The notes under the pieces: model-generated
The model's input: only the letters and a program-made list of their open reading frames with translations
What the model was told of the DNA's origin: nothing
The model's database searches: none
Source: Chara braunii
Taxonomy: Eukaryota; Streptophyta; Charophyceae; Charales; Characeae
Direction: 5' to 3'
Length of the DNA stretch: 24,835 nt
Assembly (NCBI GenBank): GCA_003427395.1
Contig: BFEA01000289.1
Coordinates: 114,847-139,681 of the forward strand
Shown here: in pieces, positions 14,031-23,026 of the stretch
How the letters are laid out: each line of letters starts with the position of its first letter
How positions within the stretch are numbered: position 1 is the stretch's first letter
Program-made: the position numbers and the translations under genes

Positions 14031-16277
14031 AAATCTCCTTCACAGCCCACTTCGACTTCGGGCATCTGCAGACCGCCTCGCACAAGACGCCTGGGCAGCG
14101 CTTCCGCATGGCTCATGCAGAGTGAATGCATAGTCGGACGCTGCCTCTTGATTTGTAGGTCGCTGGTCTGCCCCTCTCCACCGGGCCCAGGGTGCACACC
14201 GTCCCACATAGTACTTGCTGACTCTTAGAGAGTCAGTCAGTCAAGTGGGTACGTCTAAGCGGTGAGGAGTGGGACTGTTTTGTCGTGCACCTGACACCAG
14301 GGATGACTACCCTATGTACGGCTTGCTCGTGGGGTTCTCCCTCTGGGGGACCCTCTGGCGTCTCCTCTTTCCGTTGGGGTTCTGGAACACCTTCACGTGT
14401 AGAGTAGAGACAAGGGGTGGTACAGGGACCACCCCCTACACGAAGGAGCAGGAGGAGGAGGCCGCAAAGATTTTGGCCGAGCAGAAGCCCAAGAAAGAGA
14501 AGAGGGAGGTGGTGAAGCAAGCCAAGAAGTTGGCCTTACTGGAGGAGCAGGCCGCAAAGAAGAAGAAGTTGGGAGGAGGAATTGGAGAAATTGAAGAGGG
14601 AAGAAGAAGAAAAAAATTGAAAGCAGTGGAAGCAGAAGAAAAAGAAGAAGAGAAAATGGTAGAAGAGGAAGTCCCCTTGATCAGAAAGGTCACAAGAGAG
14701 AGGGGGGAGTCCAGTGGCACGAAAAAGGAGGAGGATCCATGGCTGGAAAAGTATCTTAGTGGGTCGCTAATCTATCCCTGGGAGAGGAGGAGCGGCGATG
14801 TTATATGTACCGAGGGCAGAACAAGAAGCAGTAGTGAGAGAATGGGAGGCAGAAGAAGACCCTCTACGTCGCCAGACGATTGAAGAGGAAAAGACGTGTG
14901 GAAGTTGCGTCTGGCCAGGGAAAAGAAAAAGCGGATGGAGGCAAGTACGGTGGCGAAAGAGTTGGAGGGAGTGAAGCAGCAAAGGGCGCAGATGGAGCGC
15001 AGGCCGATTTGCAAGGGAAAATGGAGGTAATGGCTAGAAATATAAAACTTTTGGCAAGGGCCCAAGAAGATCAGTCTCAGTTTGCTAGGAGTTAGGATGT
15101 GACCTTGTGATCCATACCTTTGGGCTTAGAGACTTTGCACGAGAGATGATGACGCAAGTGGGCACAGAAGTGAAAGCGAGGATGGAGAGCACAAAGCGGT
15201 TCTGTACAGGCGCCATAGAGGGTGCCAAGTTGGCAGCTCCAAGGGAAGAAGAGGTGTGTCCCCGTAGGGATCCGGTCAAAGTCGAGTTCCCTGATTCCTA
15301 TAGTGGGAAGAAGGGAGAAAACTTTGACAACTGGGAGGCACATCAATTCGTAAGTTCACCTCCAGAAGATCTTGCCTGAGGAGCAAGTACTAATCACTTT
15401 CCATGCCCTCAAGGACGAAGTAGCGAGCTTTGCCCGATCGCTCGCCCACGCAGCTAAATGCGATAACGATATGGTAGCTTACTCCACGATCACCCCTCTC
15501 AACGAGTTCTTCAAATTGTTGTGCGATTGGTTTGCAGATGTCACCAGAGGAATTAGAGCCTCTGACAAGCTGCAGACAGTCCACTCTCGCCAGTGGAAGA
15601 GTGTCAGGGCACTCAAGGGAGTAATGGATGGGTTGGTAGTTGTCCTTGGTCATGGAGTCACGAAGACTCGGTTGGTCCAACTGTTTTATCGTGCCATGCC
15701 CGAAGCCTTGCGCGGGCACACTTCTTTGAGAAAAGCAAGGAGACCACTATGACCTACGATACCTTGAATAGGGAAGTAGTGGCTTTCGAGGCCCAGTCCA
15801 TGCCAGCCACCACCTTCTGGCACAAGGATCTGGACAAGGGCCAAAAATGGAAGGGTCATACCATCTTGGGCCAAGTCAAGGCTAAGGATCACTTGATCCT
15901 GACTCTAGATGGGTGTGGTATGGAAGAGGTCTCATATGATCAGATAGAGTGGGGCCTAGAGGAGGAGGGCAGTGGCGATAGTCAGGGGAGGACTTACACT
16001 GCTGCCACGACTGGAGGGAGGTCGCAAGGAAGAGGAGGAGGCCGTGGCCAAGGGGGGAGGGGGTTCTCGTGGTCAAGGACAGGGCGATCAGGGGGTTGGC
16101 CATAGAGGGAACCGCCAAGAGGGAGGTAGGGGTCAAGGTCCCCCGCAAAACCGCTTTCGTTTCACTCGATCACCTACCAGGAGGGGTGGATGGCACCCTG
16201 GCTTGCCACAAGGCAAGCCCTGGGAAGATCAAGGCTTGGAACAGACAGTGTGGCAGAGGCGGATAGACCAGGATCAA

Positions 16278-16319
16278 TGCATCTATTGCGGTGATCCGGG
16301 GCTCATCATAAAATACTGC
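16278..16319 (+). other. Mutated CCHC zinc knuckle in the gag relic
   Basis: CIYCGDPGLIIKYC has the CX2CX4(H)X4C spacing of a retroviral-type zinc knuckle, but Leu (CTC) stands where His (CAC) is expected. One A-to-T change explains this, and it is consistent with the dead state of the element. Confidence 0.8.
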
Positions 16320-16450
16320 CCCAAATATAGAGAAGCCCGGAATGCTGCACAGGCAACAAAAGGCAACTGTCGGTAGGGGTCACAACTGCCCTTACCCCTA
16401 GACCATGTGGAGAAGAGTGCACGCACCACAGAGAAACTCCCAGCCCACAC

Positions 16451-17181
16451 GTGTCTATGACAGAGGTTGCTGGCCAATGCCTGGATAGTTGTCCAGAGAC
16501 TGCTTGTGTTCGAGTCTCTCTAGGCACTTCCCTCACAGGCCTGGCAGAGGAGCTGAAAGAAAGGATGTCGACATGGGCCAAAATGAAGAAAGATGGTAAA
16601 GGACAGCTAGTTCTAGTAGATGTAGAGGTCTTTGGAGGCAGAGTAGGGGCCCTTATAGATAGTGGGGCCACTCGCAGTTATATTAGTAGAGAAGCGCTAC
16701 AGAAGTTGAAGCTGAATCTGAAGGTCCAGAGGTTAGAAGACCCTATAGTCAGCATCCTCGCAGACAATCGCACTATGTGAGTCGAGGATTACATGGAGGG
16801 AGTCAAGGCGTACTTTCGCTTAGAGAAGGATGGGAAGGTAGAGAGAGTTCTCCATTTCCTGACTCTCCTCGTAGAGGACAGCCTTCCATTTGACATGGTC
16901 CTAGGAATGGACTGGGGAGAGGCAGCAAGGGCCACACTCCATCTAAGAGAGCACGAGTGTAGACTCCCTAGTCCATAAGGCGAAGTTAAGCCTGCTCGCC
17001 TGTTTCATGTGGCAGGAGAAGATAACCCCCTGGAACATTGTTGTCTCAGTGCTCCCGCATTTGCGCGATTGGTGAAGAAGGAGCAATTAGAAGAACAGGT
17101 TTTCGTAGCCTATGTTAGGCCTGTCACTGAGCCTAAGGAAGAGAAACCAATTGATCCAGTTATTGGCTATATTAGGCCATA
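16451..17181 (+). pseudogene. Retropepsin-like protease part of the relic, two in-frame stops
   Basis: One frame runs from 16451 to 17181 with TGA at 16778-16780 and TAA at 16976-16978. The active-site motif DSG is at 16658-16666 in GALIDSGATRSYIS, and the second conserved strand is FDMVLGMDW near 16890. Family knowledge: in Ty3/gypsy-like polyproteins this aspartic protease precedes reverse transcriptase. Here sequence after 17181 no longer resembles the element. The TGA could be a decayed CGA. Confidence 0.8.
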
Positions 17182-17184
17182 GCC

Positions 17185-17450
17185 AATCTCAGTTGTGTGG
17201 GCGCCTGGCGCCAGTTTGGATTTGCCATCTGTTTGCATGCATGCGGATTGAAGAAGAAAGCAAGTCTGATTGCACTCCGACATATCAGCGGGTTGCATAC
17301 CAGCTCAGCACCGAATCACGAAATAGGCCGTCTGCCGATCGGTTGCTAGAGGGCCATCCACTGTTTTTTCTTTTTTTTATCTGAGTTCAGGGCTGTACTG
17401 CGCTTGCTGAGTACAGCTAAAGTCCGCTGAACGTGTGGGAGACGGTATTG
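17185..17450. other. Sequence beyond the retroelement truncation, unassigned
   Basis: Similarity to the gag-pol frame stops near 17181 and I see no gene, repeat or RNA here. It is the candidate breakpoint region of the truncation. Confidence 0.3.
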
Positions 17451-17456
17451 GGAGCT

Positions 17457-17521
17457 TATAGGGGGGATGAGGGGGTTATGGGGGGGTTATTCCGGGTTTG
17501 AGGGGGGTATGGTGAGGGGTG
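17457..17521 (+). other. G-rich tract with G-quadruplex potential
   Basis: Five or more runs of 3 to 7 G separated by short A/T linkers (GGGGGG, GGGGG, GGGGGGG, GGG, GGGGGG, GGGG) lie within 65 bases. A similar but shorter tract lies at 18355-18388. Confidence 0.6.
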
Positions 17522-17611
17522 CAAACCAGTAGCCAACCACTGGATCGGTTGGCTGGTCGGTCGCCAACCAGTCAAGGAGCACCATCCGTCGGCGTGAGTA
17601 CTCTTCATATC

Positions 17612-17757
17612 AATGATATAACATTTTGAGTGGGTCTCTGATGCTGGCAACATCAAATAAAAGAGGCTCAACCTGTAGCTGATAATCCATCGTAATACCA
17701 CATCACATTTCAAGTGGGTCTGATGCTCAAAACATCAAACAAAAGTGGCACACCCCT
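17612..17757 (+). repeat. Two diverged tandem copies, period about 83 bp
   Basis: ACATTTTGAGTGGGTCTCTG, ATGCTGGCAACATCAAATAA and AAGAGGC recur as ACATTTCAAGTGGGTCTGAT, GCTCAAAACATCAAACAA and AAGTGGC. The flanks TCAATGATATAAC and TAATACCACATCAC may also be related. Confidence 0.6.
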
Positions 17758-17881
17758 AGACCCAGTGATGTTAGGCCATCATTCATAATACCATACGCAT
17801 TGTGTGGCACGCTTGCAACATACACATCTGTGTGGTACACCTCACACACTACGCTTGTGCCTCCATTCACCCCAAATTGCC

Positions 17882-18359
17882 GAATTCAACAAACATGATT
17901 TTGGGGTGATGTCCCAAAATAACAAGCGTGAGCAACTTTTGGCTGGAACATCACCCCAAAATTGCATTTGTTCAATTTTGTTCAAGTCTTAATTTAGCAA
18001 ATTAATTTAGTAATCTAAAATTAATTAATTAACAAATTTACTAAAGTTAGTAAAGTATCTTTACTAGTTTACTAAACATTGTAGTACGCACTTCTGAAGG
18101 GACAAGTGCACAATTCGGGGGAATTCAACAAACATGATTTTGGGGTGATGTCCCAAAATAACAAGCGTGAGCAACTTTTGGCTGGAACATCACCCCAAGA
18201 TTGCATTTGTTCAAATTTTGTTCAAGTCTTAATTTAGCAAATTAATTTAGTAATCTAAATTTAATTAATTTATAAATTTACTAAAGTTAGTAAAGTATCT
18301 TTACTAGTTTACTAAACATTGTAGTATGCACTTCTGAAGGGACAAGTGCGCAATTTGGG
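17882..18359 (+). repeat. Tandem dimer of a 239-bp monomer with internal foldbacks
   Basis: Monomer 1 is 17882-18120 and monomer 2 is 18121-18359. They share nearly all positions, from GAATTCAACAAACATGATTT to GAAGGGACAAGTGC. Each carries an inverted pair of about 33 bp: ATTTTGGGGTGATGTCCC near the start and GGAACATCACCCCAAAAT (copy 2: CCAAGAT) about 30 bases on. Each also has an AT-rich second half with the palindrome TAGTAAAG TAT CTTTACTA. The exact unit junction at an EcoRI-like GAATTC suggests satellite-type amplification. Confidence 0.9.
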
Positions 18360-18638
18360 GGGACGAGGGGGTGACGAGGGGGGGTTCTGAATTGTTGTCT
18401 TAACATTGTACTACTACCGGTGAAGGGCCTCTGTACTTTTGGTCCACCATTATGATGAGCTTTTTCTTTGCCTCTTTTCCCAGAATTTCCGCCACATTGC
18501 ACACCACACATCACACTGCACAGATTAAGGGACAAGCACGTGTAATCCTCAACCTTCTCATTTCATAGACTACTACCAATGCACAGTACAGACCAGCTAA
18601 CAGTGTTATTCAATCGGCTGGATGAAAATGCTTCCAGC

Positions 18639-18702
18639 AAGGCCTGCACTAAGGTGGGGCTCTCCTATCAACAAGGGAGAGCAGGTTTGAATGAGACCGT
18701 AA
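18639..18702 (+). other. tRNA-like hairpin and B-box-like fragment
   Basis: CTCTCCTATCAACAAGGGAG forms a strong arm (CTCTCC/GGGAGAG). It is followed by GCAGGTTTGAATGAGACC, which resembles a decayed B box. The A box is not convincing. Confidence 0.3.
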
Positions 18703-18717
18703 CTGTGCCACCAACAG

Positions 18718-18784
18718 GCCTAGCTCAGTTGGAACACACATGCACTGTTGAAATGCAGCCCTGAGTTCGAATCCAGATGGAACC
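18718..18784 (+). mobile_element. tRNA-derived SINE head
   Basis: GGCCTAGCTCAGTTGG contains an A box (TAGCTCAGTTGG, 18721-18732). GAGTTCGAATCC (18763-18774) is a good B box about 31 bases on. TGGAACCA follows, where a CCA end would be. The acceptor ends do not pair fully, so it is tRNA-derived rather than a working tRNA. Its 3' half begins the 60-bp tandem repeat described next. Confidence 0.6.
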
Positions 18785-18925
18785 AGATGAATGAAATTCT
18801 TGGACTGTTCAAATGCAGACCTGAGTTTGAATCCAGACCGAACCAGACGAATGGAGTTCTTGAACTGTTGAAATGCAGACCTGAGTTTGAACTTCGAATT
18901 CAGAATCGAAATGGAACCAGATGGA
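18744..18925 (+). repeat. Three tandem 60-bp copies of the tRNA-like 3' half
   Basis: Units start at 18744, 18804 and 18864 with ACTGTTSAAATGCAGMCCTG, then AGTTYGAATCCAG and GAACCAGAYGAATG. Each unit carries a B-box-like motif (GAGTTCGAATCC, GAGTTTGAATCC, GAGTTTGAACTT). The third is diverged at its end (TCGAATTCAGAATCGAAATG). Confidence 0.85.
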
Positions 18926-18999
18926 CAGGCCAGTTCCACGAGGATATCCCAAAGTCTCACGAAAAGTAGACAACTATACTCACTGTAACTCACAACAAG

Positions 19000-19001
<2 letters not shown>

Positions 19002-19056
<55 letters not shown>
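19002..19056 (+). repeat. (GT)n microsatellite
   Basis: About 27 uninterrupted GT units directly precede the 190-bp duplication; a GTGTGTT remnant also starts its second copy. Confidence 0.95.
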
Positions 19057-19058
<2 letters not shown>

Positions 19059-19456
19059 AGATTTTCCCCACAACAGCCCCAATTCCACCCAGGTGAATAG
19101 ATTCAGAATCAAAGCAGTCTTTGTCCTATTGCAGACAACGAGAGCATTTGAGATGTCCAACATATTAAAGCAATTTTATAATTAGACAGTTTTTTGGTTG
19201 TCCTTGGGGTACCCCTTTCATTGTTCTTGCAGCTCCCCTTTTGTGTGTTATAGATTTTCCCCACAACAGCCCCAATTCCACCCAGATGAATAGATTCAGA
19301 ATCAAAGCAGTCTTTGTCCTATTGCAGACAACGACAGCATTTGAGATGAGACAGTCCAACATATTAAAGCAGTTTTATAATTAGTATTAATTACTAATTA
19401 GACAATTTTTTGGTTATCCTTGGGGTAGCCCTTCCATTTGTACTTGCAGCTCCCTT
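19050..19456 (+). repeat. Tandem duplication, period about 190-215 bp
   Basis: Copy 1 (from about 19050) and copy 2 (from 19241) share GTGTGTTWTAGATTTTCCCC, ACAACAGCCCCAATTCCACC, GATTCAGAATCAAAGCAGTC and TTGCAGACAACGAS. Copy 2 gained AGAC and the 16-base ATTAGTATTAATTACTAA-type palindrome near 19381-19398. Confidence 0.85.
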
Positions 19457-19507
19457 TTTACTGTGCCTCTTACGTACAAGGCTGCCCTGTGCATTTCTCT
19501 TCAGGCC

Positions 19508-19617
19508 TTCATACTCCTGTTCATCTCACTTCAGATCTTCACCTTGTACTTAAGTCTTTGTGTCCGTCCTTCATCTTCATACTTCCGTTCATTTCATTTC
19601 TGATCTTCATATCATCT
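19508..19617 (+). repeat. Degenerate tandem repeat of CTTCATACTYCNGTTCAT
   Basis: CTTCATACTCCTGTTCATCT, CACTTCAGATCTTCA recurs about 70 bp later as CTTCATACTTCCGTTCATTT, CATTTCTGATCTTCA. Confidence 0.55.
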
Positions 19618-19787
19618 GTTCTCTTAACGATGCTCATTCGTATGTATTTGTTAGTAGCACAAAGGGAGTGAAAGGGAGGGTGGAGGGAAAGGAATAGTTC
19701 TAAACATTCACCGCTGGAACAGACTACTCTAGAATGGCACAGGGTTGCCAAAAAAAAAAAATTGTTGGGTTGAGGAGCAGTTAATGC

Positions 19788-20300
19788 CTATGTCAAGTGC
19801 CCACCCCTACAGACCGAACAGGACCGGTTCGGATGTGGACTATGGAAGCACCGCATCCAGTTTTCGCAGTCACAGTTGCTGCATCGAATGGCGGGGCGCA
19901 GACACATGTCGCCGGCTATGCGACTCCTACATGCTAGGAACACGGGGGCACATCGACCGCAATCATAGAGGCGTTCCAGCCCGTCTACAAATCGGACATG
20001 ACATGTCAGGGTTACATGAGTACAGTACCGATTGTCGTCGTACGTACGGAAGCAAAAACTCGCGTGGACTATCCCTTCATAATCCTCACGGCACAAGGTA
20101 TGCAAACCACATGCTAGTTGAATCACCGGCGGGTCATCACAAAGCGGCATGGAGCATCTTTCTTGGGCTTCCTCAGTATTTATTCCTTCTCTATGGCCAG
20201 GCGACGACAGGGAGGATCGGTCCAAAGCAAGGGTGTTCAGCTGCTGCAGGATTCGGTCCACAACAACTTGTCCTGGTTGTGATAAACTATGAGCACATCA
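19788..20300 (-). other. Cys-rich open frame, zinc-finger-like, unrecognised
   Basis: The minus-strand frame is open from about 20300 to 19788 without an ATG near its start. It is about 11 percent Cys in its last 157 codons. CSMPLCDDPPVIQLACGLHT followed by LCRED resembles a RING-type C-x-H-x2-C pattern. Later come RCSNCDCENWMRCFHS and SCSVCRGGH. I cannot name the family. A competing plus-strand frame (19745-20461, 238 codons) covers the same DNA but runs into a palindrome cluster, has unremarkable composition, and is not preferred. This could be one exon of a gene or a transposon fragment. Confidence 0.3.
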
Positions 20301-20404
20301 CTCTGCCGGTGGTTCATACAGAAGTCTATTTTCCTCCTCGGACTCCTGTGTCCGTCCTTCGTGGCAAGAAAGAGCGAGACCTGTCAGCGGTCGAACGGGC
20401 GAAA

Positions 20405-20480
20405 TTCAACGCCGTTGAACCCGTTCAACGGGCCTGGGGTCCCCCGTTAAATCGCGTTTAACACGAAAACGGGGGTGTTC
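20405..20480. repeat. Palindrome cluster, left (TTCAACG motif)
   Basis: TTCAACG C CGTTGAA (20405-20419) is a perfect palindrome around one base. It overlaps GTTGAAC CC GTTCAAC, and then GTTAAA TCGCG TTTAAC follows. After that come AACACGAAAACGGGGGTG and CCGTTGAA. The same motif dominates 22711-22781 in mirrored order. Confidence 0.8.
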
Positions 20481-20529
20481 CGTTGAATTTTGAAAAACAG
20501 AACCGGCGCGTTGGGCCTCGGACAGGTGG

Positions 20530-21030
20530 CCCTACGCACCCAAACACTAAAAAACAAGAAAAAGAAAAAAAAAAAAAAATTGACCCCTACTACCAGGGTG
20601 GGGTGGCCAAACATGCCCCTCCCTCCCGAAATTCAAACTGCAAGAGGGAAAAAAGTAAGGGCCACCCCATACCCCAAGACCGTGAGCACATGTGTGTGCA
20701 TATGGGTGCATATCCTTCTTTTTTCTTTTTCTTTTTTTTACAAATGCTGCAATCTAGTCGTCCAGTCTCATTTCCGAAGGGTCCCTACGGATTAGCAAGG
20801 ACCCTTCGTGGAGCAGAGACTTGAAACTGCCTTTGTGGCCCGAGAATATATAGTCTGGATTCGAATTCAGGTCTGTGGCAGTCTGTGCAGCTTAGTTATG
20901 GGTCACCAATTCTCTGTTTTCTCGTTTTTTTTTTTGTTTCCCTTTTTTCTTTTGTTTTCCCATTTTTCTTTTGTTTTCTCATTTTTCTTCTGTTTTTCTC
21001 GTTTTTCTTTTTTGAGGAATATGTGCAGTG
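20530..21030. other. Homopolymer-rich stretch, no gene
   Basis: Runs of A (20546-20579) and repeated CTTTTGTTTTCYCATTTTT-like T-rich units (20920-21012) dominate. The units TTTTTCTTTTGTTTTCCCAT then TTTTTCTTTTGTTTTCTCAT are short tandem copies. Confidence 0.6.
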
Positions 21031-21040
21031 GCCTAAGGGC

Positions 21041-21112
21041 CTCTACTCACCACATGCACAGAAGACAAAATATATGGCGGTGTATTATTCCACGTTCTAG
21101 CAGAAGATCCAT
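21041..21112 (+). repeat. Dispersed repeat family, copy c
   Basis: CTACTCACCACATGCACAGA then ATATATGGCGGTGTATTATT and CCACGTTCTAG match copy a at 2033-2105, 19 kb away. GTGGCCTAAGGGCC just upstream could be a tRNA-type A box (TGGCCTAAGGG). Confidence 0.55.
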
Positions 21113-21530
21113 TCTTTTTTTTCTTTTTTTTTTGAAAGCCCACGGTGTTGTAGAGGCCAAGGACCAGACCCGTGGTGATTGCTGGTAGCAACAGCCAATG
21201 GTTGTCCTGTTAGGATAGGCCACCTACCCTACCCATCCCCACGTTAATACTCTCAGCACATCCCCTGTCCCTACTATCCTACCTCAGAGTGACCAGCACT
21301 CAGGACCATCACCCTACCAGTATTGAGGGCAACTTCGACCAGACAGCAGTGACAAGCACCAGGGGCATGGTCCCATTAGCAGACGGATTGGATTGTGGCC
21401 GGTCCAGTGTGACACTGAGTGGCAGCGGCCTGACAGGTTCATTACGAGTTTCTGGGCTGAGAAAACAGGAGAAAGGCAAAAAAAAAAAAAAAAAAAGAAA
21501 CAGAGACCTTGCTGTACGGGACTTCAGACG

Positions 21531-22258
21531 CCAGGAGGGAGATCCCACTAACTATGTATGTGGATTAGTGTAACGGGTGTGGGACGGATGGGGGACAGGT
21601 GGGTGGCAGCGTGAAATAGGGAAAATAAACGCAAAAAAACATTTCAAGACCAAACAAATGAAGAAAAAACTGCGAAAAAGGAAAAGAAAGTGCTCTTCTC
21701 ACAGATGGTGTCTGCTCTAGGCGGGGTGTCAGATGTCAGGGTATGATTCACTGACCATGGCTGTGGCAGTCAAGACGACTGCATGTGAGTGGGCACACGG
21801 ACCATATTCATTGACAATAGTCTGAGGTTTCCTTGAAATAGGCCGCAGTGCACTCTGTTCGGTTGTTCTGACAGAAATTCTCTTTGGCAAAGGAGGGCAA
21901 GAGTAACTCCATACACCATTTGCTGTAGGTGAGGGGATCGAACCCTCCCAAACACCTCCCAAACCACAATCAATTTCCAGCGATGAAGCCATTCGTCTTT
22001 TGCCGTGAGTGAAACGTGTGTGATTTCACGAACCAAAAAACTTGGCTGTGATTTCACGCACGTTTGGGACAGCCACAGGACCCCAACAACAAAAACGAAA
22101 GGAAAACCTACCAATGGGAGAGCAAAAGAAAACATCCTTTTCCCAGGCTTAATTCGCAAAAACAGGCTACCGCTGATTTCCTGCCAAATCCACGATGCCT
22201 GACAGTCACACACCTTAAACACTAATCCACACACATCGGTAGTGGGATCTCCCTCCAG
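21531..22258. repeat. Inverted repeat arms of about 54 bp, 620 bp apart
   Basis: CCAGGAGGGAGATCCCACTA (21531) through TGTGGATTAGTGTAACGGGT is mirrored at 22205-22258 (CCTTAAACACTAATCCACAC to AGTGGGATCTCCCTCCAGG). About 45 of 54 positions pair. The interval contains a minus-strand frame (21770-22264, 164 codons) I cannot identify. Confidence 0.7.
21920..21992 (-). other. Possible tRNA-derived fragment
   Basis: On the minus strand GGGAGGGTTCGATCCCCTCACC is an excellent T-arm/B-box sequence (GGTTCGATCCC). TGGCTTCATCGCTGG about 40 bases before it might be a decayed A box. There is no full cloverleaf. Confidence 0.35.
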
Positions 22259-22416
22259 GCTCATGCAATCTTCTACAGGCCCAAATCAGGGAGTCTATCC
22301 AGCAAGATTACCTAAGCAATGCAGCCCAAAAAAAATCCCGTTTCTGGTTTTGATTTTTTTTAAAATACACGACGTTATCAAAAAAAACAACAAAAAAAAA
22401 TTTGTTGTACATCCTT

Positions 22417-22652
22417 AAAAGATCTACAACCCTACATTTTTTATTTTTTTTTTCTGTTTTTGTTTCAGCCCTTAAAAAATCTCTGTGAAACCCAAAAAAA
22501 AAAGACTCATGTCATTTCTTGTTTTTGTTTTTTTCATTGTGCTTATGTTTTTTATTTTTTTTAAATATATTCAAAGCTCAAAAAATAAAAATAAAAATAT
22601 AGGGTTGTAGACCTCAAAAAGATCTACGACCCCATTTTTTTAATTTTTTTTT
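22417..22652 (+). repeat. Direct repeats of AAAAGATCTACRACCCYA plus T-run
   Basis: AAAAGATCTACAACCCTACA with a T-rich follow-up at 22417 recurs as AAAAGATCTACGACCCCATT at 22617. AGGGTTGTAGACC at 22600 is an inverted partner. The whole stretch 22320-22680 is A/T homopolymer-rich and noncoding. Confidence 0.6.
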
Positions 22653-22710
22653 TCGATTATGTTTAGCCTGGGAAAAAAATCATTGCGGACCCCGTTTTTC
22701 CCCATCTAAC

Positions 22711-22781
22711 GCGCGTTCAAACAGGGATTGAACGCGAATTCAACGCGCGTTGAATAATTCAACGCGGAACCCGCGTTGAAT
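22711..22781. repeat. Palindrome cluster, right (CGCGTTGAA motif)
   Basis: Four overlapping or adjacent perfect palindromes are present: CGCGTTCAA/TTGAACGCG, ATTCAACGC/GCGTTGAAT, GTTGAAT A ATTCAAC, and ATTCAACGCG GAACC CGCGTTGAAT. They are all built from one nonamer. It mirrors the cluster at 20405-20480; outside it on the element side are ACCCCGTTTTTCCCC and, at the left cluster, AACGGGGGT. Confidence 0.85.
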
Positions 22782-22789
22782 CCAAAATC

Positions 22790-23026
22790 GGACACCCAGG
22801 GTGTATGACCAACACCGCATGTGGGACATGCTAGGAGAGGATGTGGAGGGTGATGGCACCGGGGATAGTCCACACAGTAAAGACACATACTTTCTATGAC
22901 AGCTTCCTGGAAGCATTGACGACGCATGGCATGTTGCTGACATGTCATTAGTATGGAAGGCTGCACCTGTGCGCTGGAAGAAGAGTTGCTTTCAATGCCA
23001 TGCACTTTGCGCCCATCCTTCGCCAC
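22790..23026 (-). other. Cys-rich open frame on the minus strand, unrecognised
   Basis: The frame begins MAKDGRKVHGIESNSSSSAQ and contains CLYCVDYPRCHHPPHPLLAC followed by PTCGVGHTPW before running into the palindrome cluster. A related but weaker pattern (HMCLQCQALCDHPVPHAVSC) is encoded on the minus strand at 23787-23850. I do not recognise either. They may be decayed copies of one module, or exons of the same gene as the frame at 19788-20300. Confidence 0.3.

Larger units (their letters stand above)
14269..17181 (+). pseudogene. LTR-retrotransposon gag-protease relic (Ty3/gypsy-like)
   Basis: Order of parts: a Lys/Glu-rich coiled-coil region (about 14440-15080, with EEAAKILAEQK and VAKELEGVKQQRAQMER); a gag core (about 15110-15960) with PVKVEFPDSYSGKKGENFDN, FHALKDEVASFARSL, VQLFYRAMPEALRGH and KWKGHTILGQVKAKDHLILT; an RGG-rich basic stretch (about 16010-16130); a zinc knuckle (16278-16319); and an aspartic protease (about 16600-16960) with ALIDSGATRSYIS and FDMVLGMDW. 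The coding frame jumps near 14790, 14895, 15000, 15100, 15360, 15720 and 16060. In-frame stops include TAG after QFARS, TGA at 16778 and TAA at 16976. Recognisable frame ends at TAG 17179 with VRPVTEPKEEKPIDP. Reverse transcriptase, RNase H and integrase are absent, and I saw no LTR pair. It is a truncated, dead copy. The frame opens with GTG; the first in-frame ATG is at 14314. Confidence 0.85.

Noticed and set aside
13065-14209. Minus-strand frames of 311 and 285 codons
   Set aside because: They are by-products of a minisatellite whose complement lacks stops; several overlapping frames are open at once.
18718-18784. Functional tRNA gene
   Set aside because: A and B boxes are present but the acceptor and D arms do not form a full cloverleaf, and the 3' half is tandemly repeated.
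19745-20461. 238-codon plus-strand frame
   Set aside because: It ends inside the palindrome cluster, shows no domain and competes with the Cys-rich minus frame; not strong enough to call.
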